Positions 47,401 through 58,500 of a DNA stretch of 64,000 bases are shown in pieces. The notes beneath the pieces were generated by a model. That model had not been told where the DNA came from and searched no databases. It worked only from the letters and a program-made list of their open reading frames with translations. The translations under genes and the position numbers were made by a program. The stretch comes from Breviolum minutum Mf 1.05b.01. Taxonomy: Eukaryota; Sar; Dinophyceae; Suessiales; Symbiodiniaceae. Numbering within the stretch: position 1 is the first letter of the stretch; each line of letters starts with the position of its first letter. The stretch lies in the NCBI GenBank assembly GCA_000507305.1, contig DF241197.1, forward strand, positions 17,735 to 81,734, in the 5' to 3' direction.

Positions 47401-49262
47401 GGGCCTCGACCACAGTGACCTCGAACCTTTGCAAGGAGCGCAGAAAGTGCACAGAAATGCCGCAAATTTCAAAAGCATCTTGATAAATTTGCAGCTCTTA
47501 TTTTTCAAAATCTAAATCATCTAAGTCTCAGGCTCGAATTGAATCGGGATCTTGCAAGACAAAGGGATGGTCTTCGACTTTGACCTGCCGGGATAGACTC
47601 GGACTTGTACCTGCCTGCACTGCTGCCAAATCATGCCAAATTGATAATCAGGCCGTGCCGGTATGTGCCAGTATATACGCAACCAGAACATACCAGTACC
47701 ATGTCTGCATGGAATGTATGTATTGCAAGCTCTAGTTTTCCATGTTTGTCATCGATTAATATCGATCAGGCATACAGGTTTACCGTAGGTTTATCCCTAT
47801 CCATTTCCTCTTCAGAAATGTTGCGTGCGCACATTTGGCTGCGGGCGTGTTTGACACTGGGCCGGGCTAATGCGATTGTCATTTGAACCTTCTCGACTTC
47901 ATTTTGACTCCAATGCAAGTGATTTGAAGCATTGTGCCTCCATGGCTGAATGTCCCAGATCACCGGGCAAATCTCCAAATCTGAAGTGTTAGGTGGATTC
48001 ACTTGCTAGGTCCCCTGCGTTCCAATGGCAACGGAGCCGAAGTCCAACAGCCGTGGCAAAACAATGTCGTTGGCTGCTGGATAGCCGTGAATTGGCCTAC
48101 AGCAGTGGACTGCTTGCGAATTGTCACTTGACAGGGACAGCCTGCTGCTTGCCCCTAAGCCTGGGACACAACCAAATTTTCAGCTAGCTCGCCGCAAAAG
48201 ATCTTAATTGTGTCAGTGTGGTAGCGCCTGCCGTGCTCGTCAGCTGCCACACACAAGAATTAAACTAGCTTGCACGGAAAGCTGTCTTCCAAGCTTGCCA
48301 GGCTTACCATTCATGCGGCTCAAAGGTCACGGCAATATCTTCGCTCATTCCAGGTCTCAGCCAAAGATCCGCAAGAAACATCCAGTGATCGCAGTGATGT
48401 CATGTTTCTATATGTTTCTACTGCCTTGGGAACTTCATCCAGTCCATTCCAGTGAAGCCAACCCATCACATCCCCTCACCACGATCTTGGCACTTCAGGA
48501 CCGTGCGCAAGAAGTCCTTTTTTGTCGAAGTTGATCTTGAACCATTGCGTTGCCGGACCTCTAGCAGCAGCAATCTCGAGAATGAGAGGATGCCGAGAAA
48601 ATCGTTTCAAGGAACCGTATGCATCCATCATGCCATATGATCCAGATAAAAAATTGATATGAAATGAGAAGCACGAAGCAACGCTTTGCAATCCAGGCTG
48701 GGACCAATGATAGATACCCGCAGTGAGGATGGTGATATGTTCACAATTCTGAGCAGCTGCGTGTGCTCCTGACCAGTCAACACAAATTTGGACAAAGCAC
48801 CCAAGAGGTCAAGAGACATGGCTTTCACGCTCGTACACATAATGAATAATATATGAATAACGCTGGCCGCTTGAGCGGAGCTGACGGCTGAACACAATTG
48901 GATACAATTGGTATTTGCCGAAGAGCCACACCATCATGTTTCAAGCCTTGTGAACCTGGAAACCACCAAAGTGTAGAATGTGAGGCCTTACAAGGACAGC
49001 AAACATGGTCAAGAATGCTGAGGATAGAAACTGCGAATCTGTCACTGTCACCGTGCACTCTTTTAGACGAATGTGGTGGAAATATGTGGAAATAAGGGAA
49101 ATGATGGATGTGACACTAGGAGAGCTAATCGAGGCCTTACCTGCAGAAATCAGCAAAATTGGTGCGCCTGGTTTCAATGACTTCATTTCGGTGCAACTTC
49201 TCGAAGGTTTCCTTTTCCAAAATGGGATGCCTTGCAGGGAATTTGGAATACTTGGTACAATC
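44498..49262 (-). CDS. CFAP221: CFAP221/PCDP1-like ciliary central-apparatus protein
   Basis: Exons in coding order: 49168-49262 (HPILEKETFEKLHRNEVIE), 48956-48986 (PHILHFGGFQ), 48705-48768 (LLRIVNISPSSLRVSII), 48507-48558 (GPATQWFKINFDKKGLL), 48308-48355 (APGMSEDIAVTFEPHE), 48168-48227 (WRYHTDTIKIFCGE), 48019-48096 (PIHGYPAANDIVLPRLLDFG), 47534-47584 (SKSKTIPLSCKIPIQFE), 47371-47426 (FEVTVVEAHPDLCISPLAG), 45153-45213 (IIPADGSSEISVTFAPMK), 45013-45070 (TARAELQFKVAQFNSEPV), 44873-44917 (TVLGSCSPEATKLE), 44702-44756 (FKEEMAERSVVAAQKKE), 44498-44530 (EEKVATLNKLK). Joined phases stay in frame throughout and follow the family order: an MSP/ASH-type beta domain with the EWRY motif, then a charged helical part. 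CFAP221 sits in the C1d projection of the motile axoneme and affects beating. Six of its introns begin GC and two GA. The intron from 45214 to 47370 holds the virus-like ORF. Confidence 0.85.
46620..47330. other. AT-rich insertion inside a CFAP221 intron
   Basis: Base composition changes sharply to A/T-rich from about 46620 to 47330, compared with the mixed exons on both sides. It contains one intronless plus-strand ORF. After the stop, AATAAAATAATTTATTG forms a short inverted repeat and includes a polyadenylation-like AATAAA. Confidence 0.55.
46766..47077 (+). CDS. Giant-virus-like small zinc-binding protein
   Basis: This is a 103-residue intronless ORF in AT-rich DNA, antisense to the host gene whose intron holds it. 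Residues 7-30 give a CxxC...CxxxC pair in an N-terminal KECSKCHQTKCLNEF context. The middle is a long Lys/Arg/Glu helix with several Tyr. The end has CSVC followed by DHIKTKK (Cys77, Cys80, His92). This architecture is frequent among small proteins of nucleocytoplasmic large DNA viruses of protists, where the last element ends in a similar H..TKKH. Their function is unproven; HNH-like or DNA-binding roles have been suggested. Codons strongly favour A/T at third positions, unlike the neighbours. The sequence is intact. I infer transfer from a virus or an integrated fragment; a different AT-rich mobile element is possible. Confidence 0.6.
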   Translation: MSDKKECSKCHQTKCLNEFDEGKLCCKKKCNEYRKVHRKKHKDRCNEEQRKRYEEDEEYRKRKQGQRRLFESKVVFCSVCSKSMSQTYYCDHIKTKKQNEAIL

Positions 49263-50169
49263 CTTTCGCATGCAACACACCGATAATCACAAAACAGCCC
49301 GTGCAAAGCGCTTGGGATGCTTGTCCAAAATCATGTCTGAAAATGTCTGAAAGGCACGCAAAAAAATAAGTAATATATATATATAATATAAAAAATATAT
49401 ATATATATATACAAGTAATCCAATTGAATGCATGTCAAGCTGCTCGAGTCGACATGTCTGATTGGAGTCTAATTATGTTGTATACATGTTGTATACATAA
49501 TTTCATGCAATTTGAGCAGGCACGGCACCTGCCAACTCCCCGGAGAGTTGCTTCTTCAGGGTACCTGGCAAAAATTGCACGGGAAGTCAAGCAGGACCGG
49601 GAAAAAGAAGGATTGATGATCATGCTGAAGACGAGTCAGGATGCCCTGCTGTCTGCATTATGTTCACCTTATGGCAATGGTGCTGCGTCACGATTTTTCA
49701 CGCCTTGTACCCGTACCCAGTAGTAACTTGCTGCCAGCCGAGCCGGGGAATTCCCAATGCATCCATACTGACCTCCACTGTCTTAGCACCAGACTCTTGC
49801 AGCTATCGAAACTTGCCCTTCCAGCAAGATCCAAACGCCATCGGGAAGCCTGGTCAAACACAAATCCATATTGATGCAATGGCAGGATTTGACGAACACA
49901 ACATGGTGCGACAAATGCTGTAGCTGAGGAAACGACGAGACCCTGCCAGCCTGCAACCCTGACGCCCGGAGGACTCTTGACGCTGCAGGTGCAACAAGAA
50001 TAGGTGTGATGCGGATTGATGCGGTGTGAAATCTCCATGCCCATGCCGTTTCCTTCTATCATGCACGCGTCGCCCAGCCTCCCCCGCTGCTCCACGGCGC
50101 TTGTTTGAAATCCAGCGAGCAGTTTTCCGCGCCAGTTGAGGCATCTATTCCTTTGTGCCAGTTTCTTAC

Positions 50170-51521
50170 CGGCATCAAGCCAGGTGTCAAATTTTGACAG
50201 GCCATCCAGCGAGTGAAACAACTAGAGATACACATGTTTTAAAAACTGCCTTAAGGTAATGTTTACGACTCAGGCATTCACTGGGAAACTATCAGCAAAC
50301 CCTTTTCAGAGGAGCCGACTGTGGCCTACATCTGCCTTCACTGTAGCTCCCGTGGCTGACGCTGATCCCCAGCGTCCTTGGTGCCTTCCTTGAAGGCCAA
50401 GCCCACTGTGGTGACCCTGGAGAAGGAGAAGCTTCAGATGAGTTGAGCTGTAAGCTTTGCTTGTGGGACGCCGTGCTGCATAACTTGCAGGCCGACAAAG
50501 GCCGTACTGGCTTTGCTGGTCTGTCAAATGCTGGCACTGAAACTGGCGGTGACAAGAGCCCCCCAAACCTGGTCAAACTTCGACAGTCGCGGGCCAAAGA
50601 CCTATCTGGCAAGTGATCTGTGATACGGGTTGACCCTGCAAATTCTGGCCTTGGTATGTTGCTGAAACTGTGGCATATAGCTGTTGGCTTGATGATGCTG
50701 AGCTTCACATCATATTCACCCAAATTGCTTTCGCTACCCGCAGCTGAAGCTGCCTCTTCCCGAGGGAGCTTTCTGAACTCGAAGCAGGGTTGGCGATAAA
50801 AGCGGCCAAAGCGAGCACACTTGAGATGTCCATCTAGAACACCTTGAGGGTCAAGTGCTTGTGGATCATTCGGAGGCACGGTCAAAAGGTCGGGCCTTGG
50901 AATCTGCTTCGACATGTTGACGAATGTGATCTGGCGCCTCTTCCTGCACTCTGGTCCAAATGAATCATCACTGCTTTTGGTTTCGTCCGGGCTTGGGATC
51001 CCTGGTGCTCTCTGCAAGCTTTGCGAACTCTCTGGAGATGGCATGTATGCTCTAAAGTCTGGCACCTTTGGCGTTGGATGTTTGACCTTCCCATAGCTGG
51101 CCAAACAATCAGTTTTTGGACTATATGAACCAACTGGCGGTCCTTGATTGGATTTTGCATCTCGCTTTTGCACTTCCGCCCGGCTACAACTCTTGAATGC
51201 GCTCGAGGGGCGCTTCTCTGGATCTTTCTTTCGAAGCACATTCCCTGAAATGTGGGGTGCATCTTCAACCAATATTTTGTTGCGAGTTTCTTCTGCAGTC
51301 ACCGAGTTCACACGTTTCAACAACTGAAGAAACTGTTCATCATGACTTAGACTCTCCTCGACTTCTTCCTCTCGCACTGTTTCTGCAAGCTGTTGTACCG
51401 AGTAGTCAAAGCATGGGTCACAGCCAACGCCAAGTTTACGTCGTAGCGTATTAAGTTGCACCTCTGTAGCCCTTCCGATTGCACCTGGGACGATGGCAAG
51501 GCCCACGACATGCTCGGAAGA
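50170..51521 (-). CDS. Probable axonemal PG-rich repeat (SHIPPO/STPGR-like) protein, partial
   Basis: A long exon, about 50301-51521, is open for over 400 codons without an in-frame ATG near its 5' end, so it begins at a splice acceptor or an upstream exon holds the start. It carries KRPSSAFKS, then GPPVGSYSPK, YGKVKHPTPKVPDF and later YDVKLSIIKP with FSNIPRPEF. These resemble the PGPGxYxP and KPxxxxxxFSxxxxRP motifs of SHIPPO/STPGR microtubule proteins of flagella. It ends SAPLKR at donor GTTTGC. A following exon, 50170-50221, reads LFHSLDGLSKFDTWLDA and ends at GTAAGA. The protein is Pro/Ser-rich and basic. The next minus gene is the CFAP221 homologue. I am fairly sure it is coding, less sure of the family. 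Confidence 0.6.
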
Positions 51522-51529
51522 GGTTTGAG

Positions 51530-52571
51530 GTCACTTTCAACTCTACTGCCTAAAGGTGTATGCTAGAATACTATGTTCCTTTGCATTCCTAAAGCATCAA
51601 CACACTCACAGGTCCTAAGCCCCATAATGTGCACCTGACTCGACCCGCAAAAACAAAAAACACAACAGAGTCGAAGAGTCGTAAACTCATCTTGAACACG
51701 TATCTACATGAACGTGGGAAAATGCTTGCAAATGCAGTTTTTTCGTCCTGGCCACTAAGAGTGTGAATGTGTTGGGTCTGCAGTTTTTATTATTATTATC
51801 GTTTATTATCTATCTATATCTCTCCAGGCTGCAGGCTGCTCCTCTTATTCTGAACAGTCACCATTGTCTTCCTGACCTGCCGTTGTGTCTCAGACAAGAT
51901 ACTCAAGGACTCGTCCAAAAACATTGTGCCAGTGAATGCCAGCAAGTCCAAGTGTTCGGCTGCAAGTTTACCGGACCGGGACCAATTCCATGGCAGTGCT
52001 CGTTACTGGGCACAACATTTCTGTGTGTTGAATGGAAGTTCGCCTCTTTTCCGTAAGCCTACTTGCAAATGCTCTTCGTTTCAACCTAAAGGTAGGGAGC
52101 AGCTGCCCTACTGCCAAACACACTTTTGCTCATCTGGGGATGTTTTAATTGTTTTATTCTAACCATTTCAACTCAAGGCGAACATGCTGAATGCTGGCTT
52201 TTGTTGTCGACATAATTTGGAATCCACATGGAAACACTGGAAGCTTTGGAAACAAAAAAGATCAAAAACGCATGCGGTGATGCAGCGTACTCATCCCAGC
52301 CCCTGCCAAAGCACTATGGTAGACTCTCACGGCAAAGAATTCGCAAATCCAGACAAGTTTATGATGCTCGCAACCGCTTTCTAAGAGGTCTGTTGTGAAC
52401 CTTTGCTGCACTATATACACGTGTGCTGCGTGCTACAGTACTTAATGTTGAATAAGTCGCTGGTCTTGCATGGGACAAACGTTCAAACCCTACGGAACGT
52501 ATCCTGCATGGCTCTTTTCGAATCTTTTTGAGTCGTTTTGACTTGCAAAGCCTCGTCATCCATAGGTGAGA
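51530..52571. other. Gap between minus genes; possible terminal exon
   Basis: On minus, near 51815-51870, an acceptor (GACTGTTCAG) is followed by NKRSSLQPGEI and a stop. It could be the last exon of the large extracellular gene upstream. A plus frame here is rich in Cys (CASECQQVQVFGCKFTG), which leaves the strand open. Confidence 0.3.
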
Positions 52572-55500
52572 TCACGGAAGCACAGTCACTTCGCCAATGT
52601 AGGTGAAGTCGCCTGCACATATTGTACCATCCGAAGCTCCTGGACACCAGCATGCTGCATATTGTCCAGCAGTCGTGACAGTGGCATTTTCCCATTCAGC
52701 TTCAGTTCCATCCTCGGATACATTAGGCTGAGTCAGTTGCACACCTGACTCGTCTTGGTATGGTCTCTCGCTCGCCTTGAAGCAGCGCCCGCCAAGGCCC
52801 GCTGGAACAAGATGCATTCTATCAAACCTCCTAAGCATAACTCCAATCACTTGTAGAACAAAAGCTTGTCCTGCCATTACGGTCACTGAAAGTGGAACTG
52901 GGCCTCTCACCACAACAGAGCCGGCATTCACAGCAAAGTCTGCATCTTGGCTGCACGAATGCCCTTGATCTCCAGCACACCAGCACACCTTGAAAAATCC
53001 TCCTACCTGAATGGTCACATTTCCCCATAATGCCACTGAAACTGGTACTACAAGGGCTTTCTCAAGCGTCTCTGGCACACTGCCGTCAGAAGTGTCTGAG
53101 GCATCCGGCACACTGCCGTCAGAAGTGTCTGAGGCATTGTCAGGGTCTGGACTAAGGCTTCGGGTGTTAGGGATGGATTGATCTGAATCGTCTGCGCTGG
53201 AATTGGGCTCCGTGTCTGTCACCCTTTCCATCACATCAAGAACAAGTTCCCTCTCGCCAAAACTCACGTATTGCGAGTTGTTCGCGGCACCTTCGCCACC
53301 ACATTCAGTCAAGTTCTCCACAATTCGAATGTCATCCGAGTCCAACACGTTAAAGCCCTGCACGTGGAGGTGGAAAAACATTCCGGCAACCGCAGGCGGT
53401 TCGACTTGTAAGTCTGTTGGGCCTCGCACTGTAAGGGTGCCAATTGGAATGCCCATGGACACAAGTCTCACACCTTCAATCACCTGCATTGGATGCCAGC
53501 AAAGCATGAGGTGTCCAGGTCTTGTATCTCCAGGAATTATTCCGAATGAATATTGCTTTGCCCAGCTTGGCTGCATTGTTTCTGAAAGCGTTCCAGTTGA
53601 AACTAGGCCACCCTCCAAAACTGCTTCAGTGCAAGACGTACCTGCATGAAGTATGGACAAAGGGAAGGCACCTTGACTATACTCCTCAACATTCACATTG
53701 CATGTCCGCCCTAGGGAGCAAGCGAAGTTTTGGTCAAAGCGCGCAGGGCCCAAGAAATCAAGGGTTCCAACTTCAACAACACTTCCGAGAGAATCTGACC
53801 AGCATATTTTGTGGAATGATGGTCCAACACTGGCTTTTGTAATTACTCCCAACTTGTACAAGGTCGAGTTGCTCGATCCTGAGGCCGGATTGGCGGGCAT
53901 GTCAGCTGTAGCAGGCGTTGCATCCTCACAGCTCCGATTGACAAATAGTGAGTTCTCTAGCATTTGCAATCCAGTGCCTTCAATCTGCAGCATGCATTCT
54001 CGAGCAAGTACACATGAATAATTCTTCTGGAAAGGCCCGATGTAGATCAAAGAACCCAAGTAAACTTGATGCTCGTCAAATGTGATCCCACGGCCATAGC
54101 AAATGGAATAATTGAATACTTCAGCAGGCCTTTGAATGGAGTACAGTGCGCGACTGGAATTCTCAACTGTTTGCGGCAAGAATCTCGCAGCAGACCTTGC
54201 ATTTGTCAGAAGGACTTCCTCCTTGCCATACTGGAAGGTCCCCATGAGACTGTCCAACTGAATGAAACTTTCAGGCACCACCGGCGGCCAAGAAATGCGG
54301 GCTGCTGGAACGGCAAATCCCTTCCCCCCAGACGTTGCAGCTCGCAAGCACCCCAAAAGTTTTCCAGAGTAATCGTCGAAGGAACCAGCCGCATGATAAT
54401 GGTAAAGTGGCAAGTCATGACTGTGGCCTCCACAATTGTCCAAGCTGAAGTTGCTGGTGTTGGAAAGGGGCGCAAAGAGTGGCACTCCATCCATCATGAA
54501 TCCCAGCAAAGGCTCATGAGATGAATTGAAAGCAAGAGAAGAATCCAAAGCCCAGGACTTGACAACTTCGCAGGGCTTGCCGTCGCTCCACTGGCCCCCT
54601 GGGGTCAAAGCATATTCGGCCATCGCTTGCTTGGTGACAATCACTCCACATTGGCTTTGTTCCCACAATGCTTTGTTAGCAGGAGCTCCAGAGATCGCAA
54701 GCCCATCCAAAGCCACACCAACAATCCCGTTTGGAAGAGGTAGAAACGAGTATTCCATCAATTGAGCCATGCTGGGCACAGAGTATGTGCGGAGCAATGC
54801 TTTAGGCATAGCCGTACCCAATGCCTCATAGCCACCACGGGGGCAGGCTGTAGCCACAATGAGACGCTGATTCGCAACAAGTTCTGCTTTTAGGTAGCTG
54901 TCAGACCCAGTTGTCGAGCAATTTGGGGCACCCTCCATGTCGAAGGGTGGCAACTCAGGCCAAGCACAGCCGCTGCCAGCATGAACAACTAACGAATCAA
55001 GAGTAGACAATCCCAAACCCGAAAGTGTCACAAAGCAGGGCAAGCCCAGGGTGCACTGAACGCTGCCAAGGCTCTCAGGTGCTAGCAATGACAACACCCC
55101 TACAAAAATAGGGAAGTTTGAAGCTGGCAAGGGGGTGTCCGCCCCGCCATTCAAACCATCTCCAAAGGTGCGGCCCCAGCACAAATCATACCTGCCAGAT
55201 CCTGTTCCGAAGCTCCCGAAAGAAACTCTCAATTGCAGCTCTTGCTCTCTAGCGCGATCACAGCACTGCGATGGGTTGGAGAGGCCTTGTTTTTCGATCG
55301 CCGCCGAAGCATTGCAACCTGATCCTTGCGGAAGGAGTAGGAAGCTGCTCCTATGGGGCCATGGGGACGCATCCGGCCCTGGTATTTTCCACTGTGTCAG
55401 TGGACTTCGGAAGAAGTCAATTCCACGCAAGGACCCAGCTTCAGCTGTGAGCATTTTGGAAGGGCAAGGCGCATTGCTTGGTGTCAGGATCCAGTATTCG

Positions 55501-58500
55501 GGGCTGCTGGCACCGTTTGACAGCTCAATCCATGATTTAGATATGTCGTTGCCGGTCCACTGAGTAGCAACCACTTTGCAGTCAAAAGGGTGCAAATGCA
55601 ATGCGTAGTTCGGGCAGGCTTGCAGCTTGCCAGAGACGACGAAAATAACCACAACCCCCTTTTTGCTCCTGGAATTCTTTCCCAGGTGTGGGTGAGATCC
55701 CCACCATGTCGGCCCCAAACAGGCTCACACTTACTGCTGAGAAATATTGAAAAGTTGGGCAAGTACTGACCAGTTCCAGTCACCAACCAATACTCCCTCC
55801 ACAGCGGACTGGCGAAACCTAATATGTTAGGCTCACAAGGCTTTCCACTGTCGCAAGCCAAGTCCTGCGCACAGGCGTTCATTCAAAGCGGGGGGGGCAC
55901 TCGACGGGTGACAGGAGTGTTGGCAGCAGTGAAGAATCAGGTGTTTGAATAGCGCTGTGAAAAGCACGTGCAAAAAGACAAGGCATCAAATGATTGCATG
56001 TATGCATATATGCGTGTATATATATAATATGCGTGTATATATATAATATGCGTGTATATATATATATATAATATGCGTGTATATTATTGATATATGTGAA
56101 GTAAAGCAACTGTCGTGTTTATCCCTGCAACATCACAATACAATCTTTCTGATTCCTCACCATCCTACTCGGCAGTGACAGTGAATGACCCCACATGACC
56201 GCTGCAACCTGCTGCACATTGCAAATGACAGTGGCGGACTCCACTCTCAATTGTTCATCGGGTGATGAAATACGAGCTAATCCTATGTCAAAACCCATCA
56301 TTCCACGTGTAGTTGCGTGACACGATAACAAACCATAACAAACCTGCATGAACGGCTCTTAGTCTCACTGGATCGCACGCGTAACTTTTCCAACTACTGC
56401 ATCAGGGACGGGTGCACTTTTAAATGCCATGCAATTCCTTAATGTAGAGTTCTTTGTTTTACAGATGTATAGTGATTGGATACATGAATTCTGTGTGCAT
56501 TGCGCTTGTTCAGTCCTTTTGGGTCCTTGCAAATTTATTTACAAGGAACATCTTTTCACATCCCGTTGCAAAGACTCATACAAAGTGTTGCTTTCATTTG
56601 TGATGTGAACGTCTTCCCTGAATCGCATTATGTAAATAAAACTTGTCGATCTACACATGCAAAAGCACCCTATAACAGTGTAACAAGCGTCAGAGACTGC
56701 ACTTGCTCTTCATCATACCTCTTCGAGGTTGGTATAGCAATTAATTGCAACATCCATCTTCAGAACCCTTCAGACCATGACAATGCAAACAACGCAGTAT
56801 GATGCGCTAGGGTCAACTGACTGCTGTCAAAGATAATCTGAGTCAAATTCAGCGGACTTGTGACTCAGAATACCGCCGCAGGAAAGAGACTTAACATGTG
56901 AAGCAATCTGGCCCATATGTAACCAGTATATATATATATATAACTTTTATATATATATATAAGCATAAAGACAGGAGACACCCAAGTGGCGACGGCAATC
57001 GACTGATACACTGTATACCACAAGGCAAACGTTCCGGCCACACAAGGGAACACCCAAGGCCACCCAACACCACCTACGACCTCAGTGGAAGACCAGGAGA
57101 CCAGTTACCAGTTAGGACGCAGCGGGCCCATGTCAAAAATAGTCCCTAACCCTAGAATAAATACAAAGCTCCAAAGTGTTCGTCGGTTGCCTTCATCATA
57201 CGACGAAAAACATGCCTTATGTCAGCGTGCTTGCAAAGTTTGTCCGTCGCCAAGTGCCCTCTCAACTCGTTGGAAATTCAATAGATTTGACAATAATTGC
57301 AGGCGACAGAAATTGTAAGACAACGCTGCAATGCTGGGGTGCCATGAAAAGCATTGAAAAGCATAGTAGAAAATATAAGATGCGCTTTGCATTTGCCCTC
57401 TCTCGGCTTCATTGGTAGGGGCATTTCCTTGGACTGTTTGATCATACATACAGTTACATACATGGTAATACATACGGCACGCTGCATCTTGAGCACCAAG
57501 GTTTACACAACCTTCAAATCTTATATACTCTAAATACTTGCAGCTACAGCATCGTACTTTTCTACGCTGCATTGTGGGCATCTCAACATCTTTCCCACAC
57601 AGTTCACATTGCATGCATCCTTACGGTAGTATTGTGTAGTACGGGGTACAGTAGATAATAGTACTTTGTAACACTTTGTAGTACAGAGCAGCACTTTCTA
57701 GAATTGTGTGCTGCTGTGTAGTACGGAGAAATACTTTACAGCACGGAGCAGTACTTCGCACTACGTTTGCAACATTTGTCGTGGCAGGCACCACATCTCA
57801 GCACTCGCCACACCACATCACTTGATTTTTTGCATCACCGCCACCGACGCACCGCGGAAACACAACCAGCGACCACAAAAATGCCACCAGACGGAACGGC
57901 CGAAGGCTGGTGAGCACAAAAACCTCGGTCTGGGTATCGCAATGGTTGGTCGCCCTTCGCGTATTCTATAGGCAAATTCTTTCTTTGGTTTATAGTTTTT
58001 TCATGTTTTTTCCCCTTTTGAAACTTCCGCTCCCGGCTTGCCCGCCTCTATTTGTATGCTTTCATATAGTCAATTAAGTCTGAATAATGAACCTAATGTC
58101 CAAACGACTATATCTTTTTCTACAATTATGCGAATATTCGCGCAGTCTGAGACTGGTCACTGGCACCCCCCGAAAACACATTCTGAAAGAAATGCCTCTC
58201 CTGATTGTCGGCTGGCCCAGCAAGCTGTACAGATCCAATCGGGGTTAGTTCACCGGCCAGCTCTCCAGACCAACACAGAAAAAAGTGGGTGCCAGGCAAA
58301 CCCTGCAGAACTGTTCCGAGGTCGTATATGTTGTCCGTGCCATCTCTTGGTTTCAATGGTTGAGTAGTACCTAGCAAGCCTACCGCTTCAGGGTAGAAGT
58401 CCATGACAGGAATTTCATTGACGCCCACGTCACTGGTGTCGCCATCAGTAGCATTTTCCATGAAGAGATCCGTCCCGTTCGAGAAACTGCAATTCTCATC

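Noticed and set aside
48898-49286. Plus-strand frames over 48898-49286
   Set aside because: The minus strand carries two CFAP221 exons there that join in phase (VIETR to PHILHFGG), so the plus frames are shadows.
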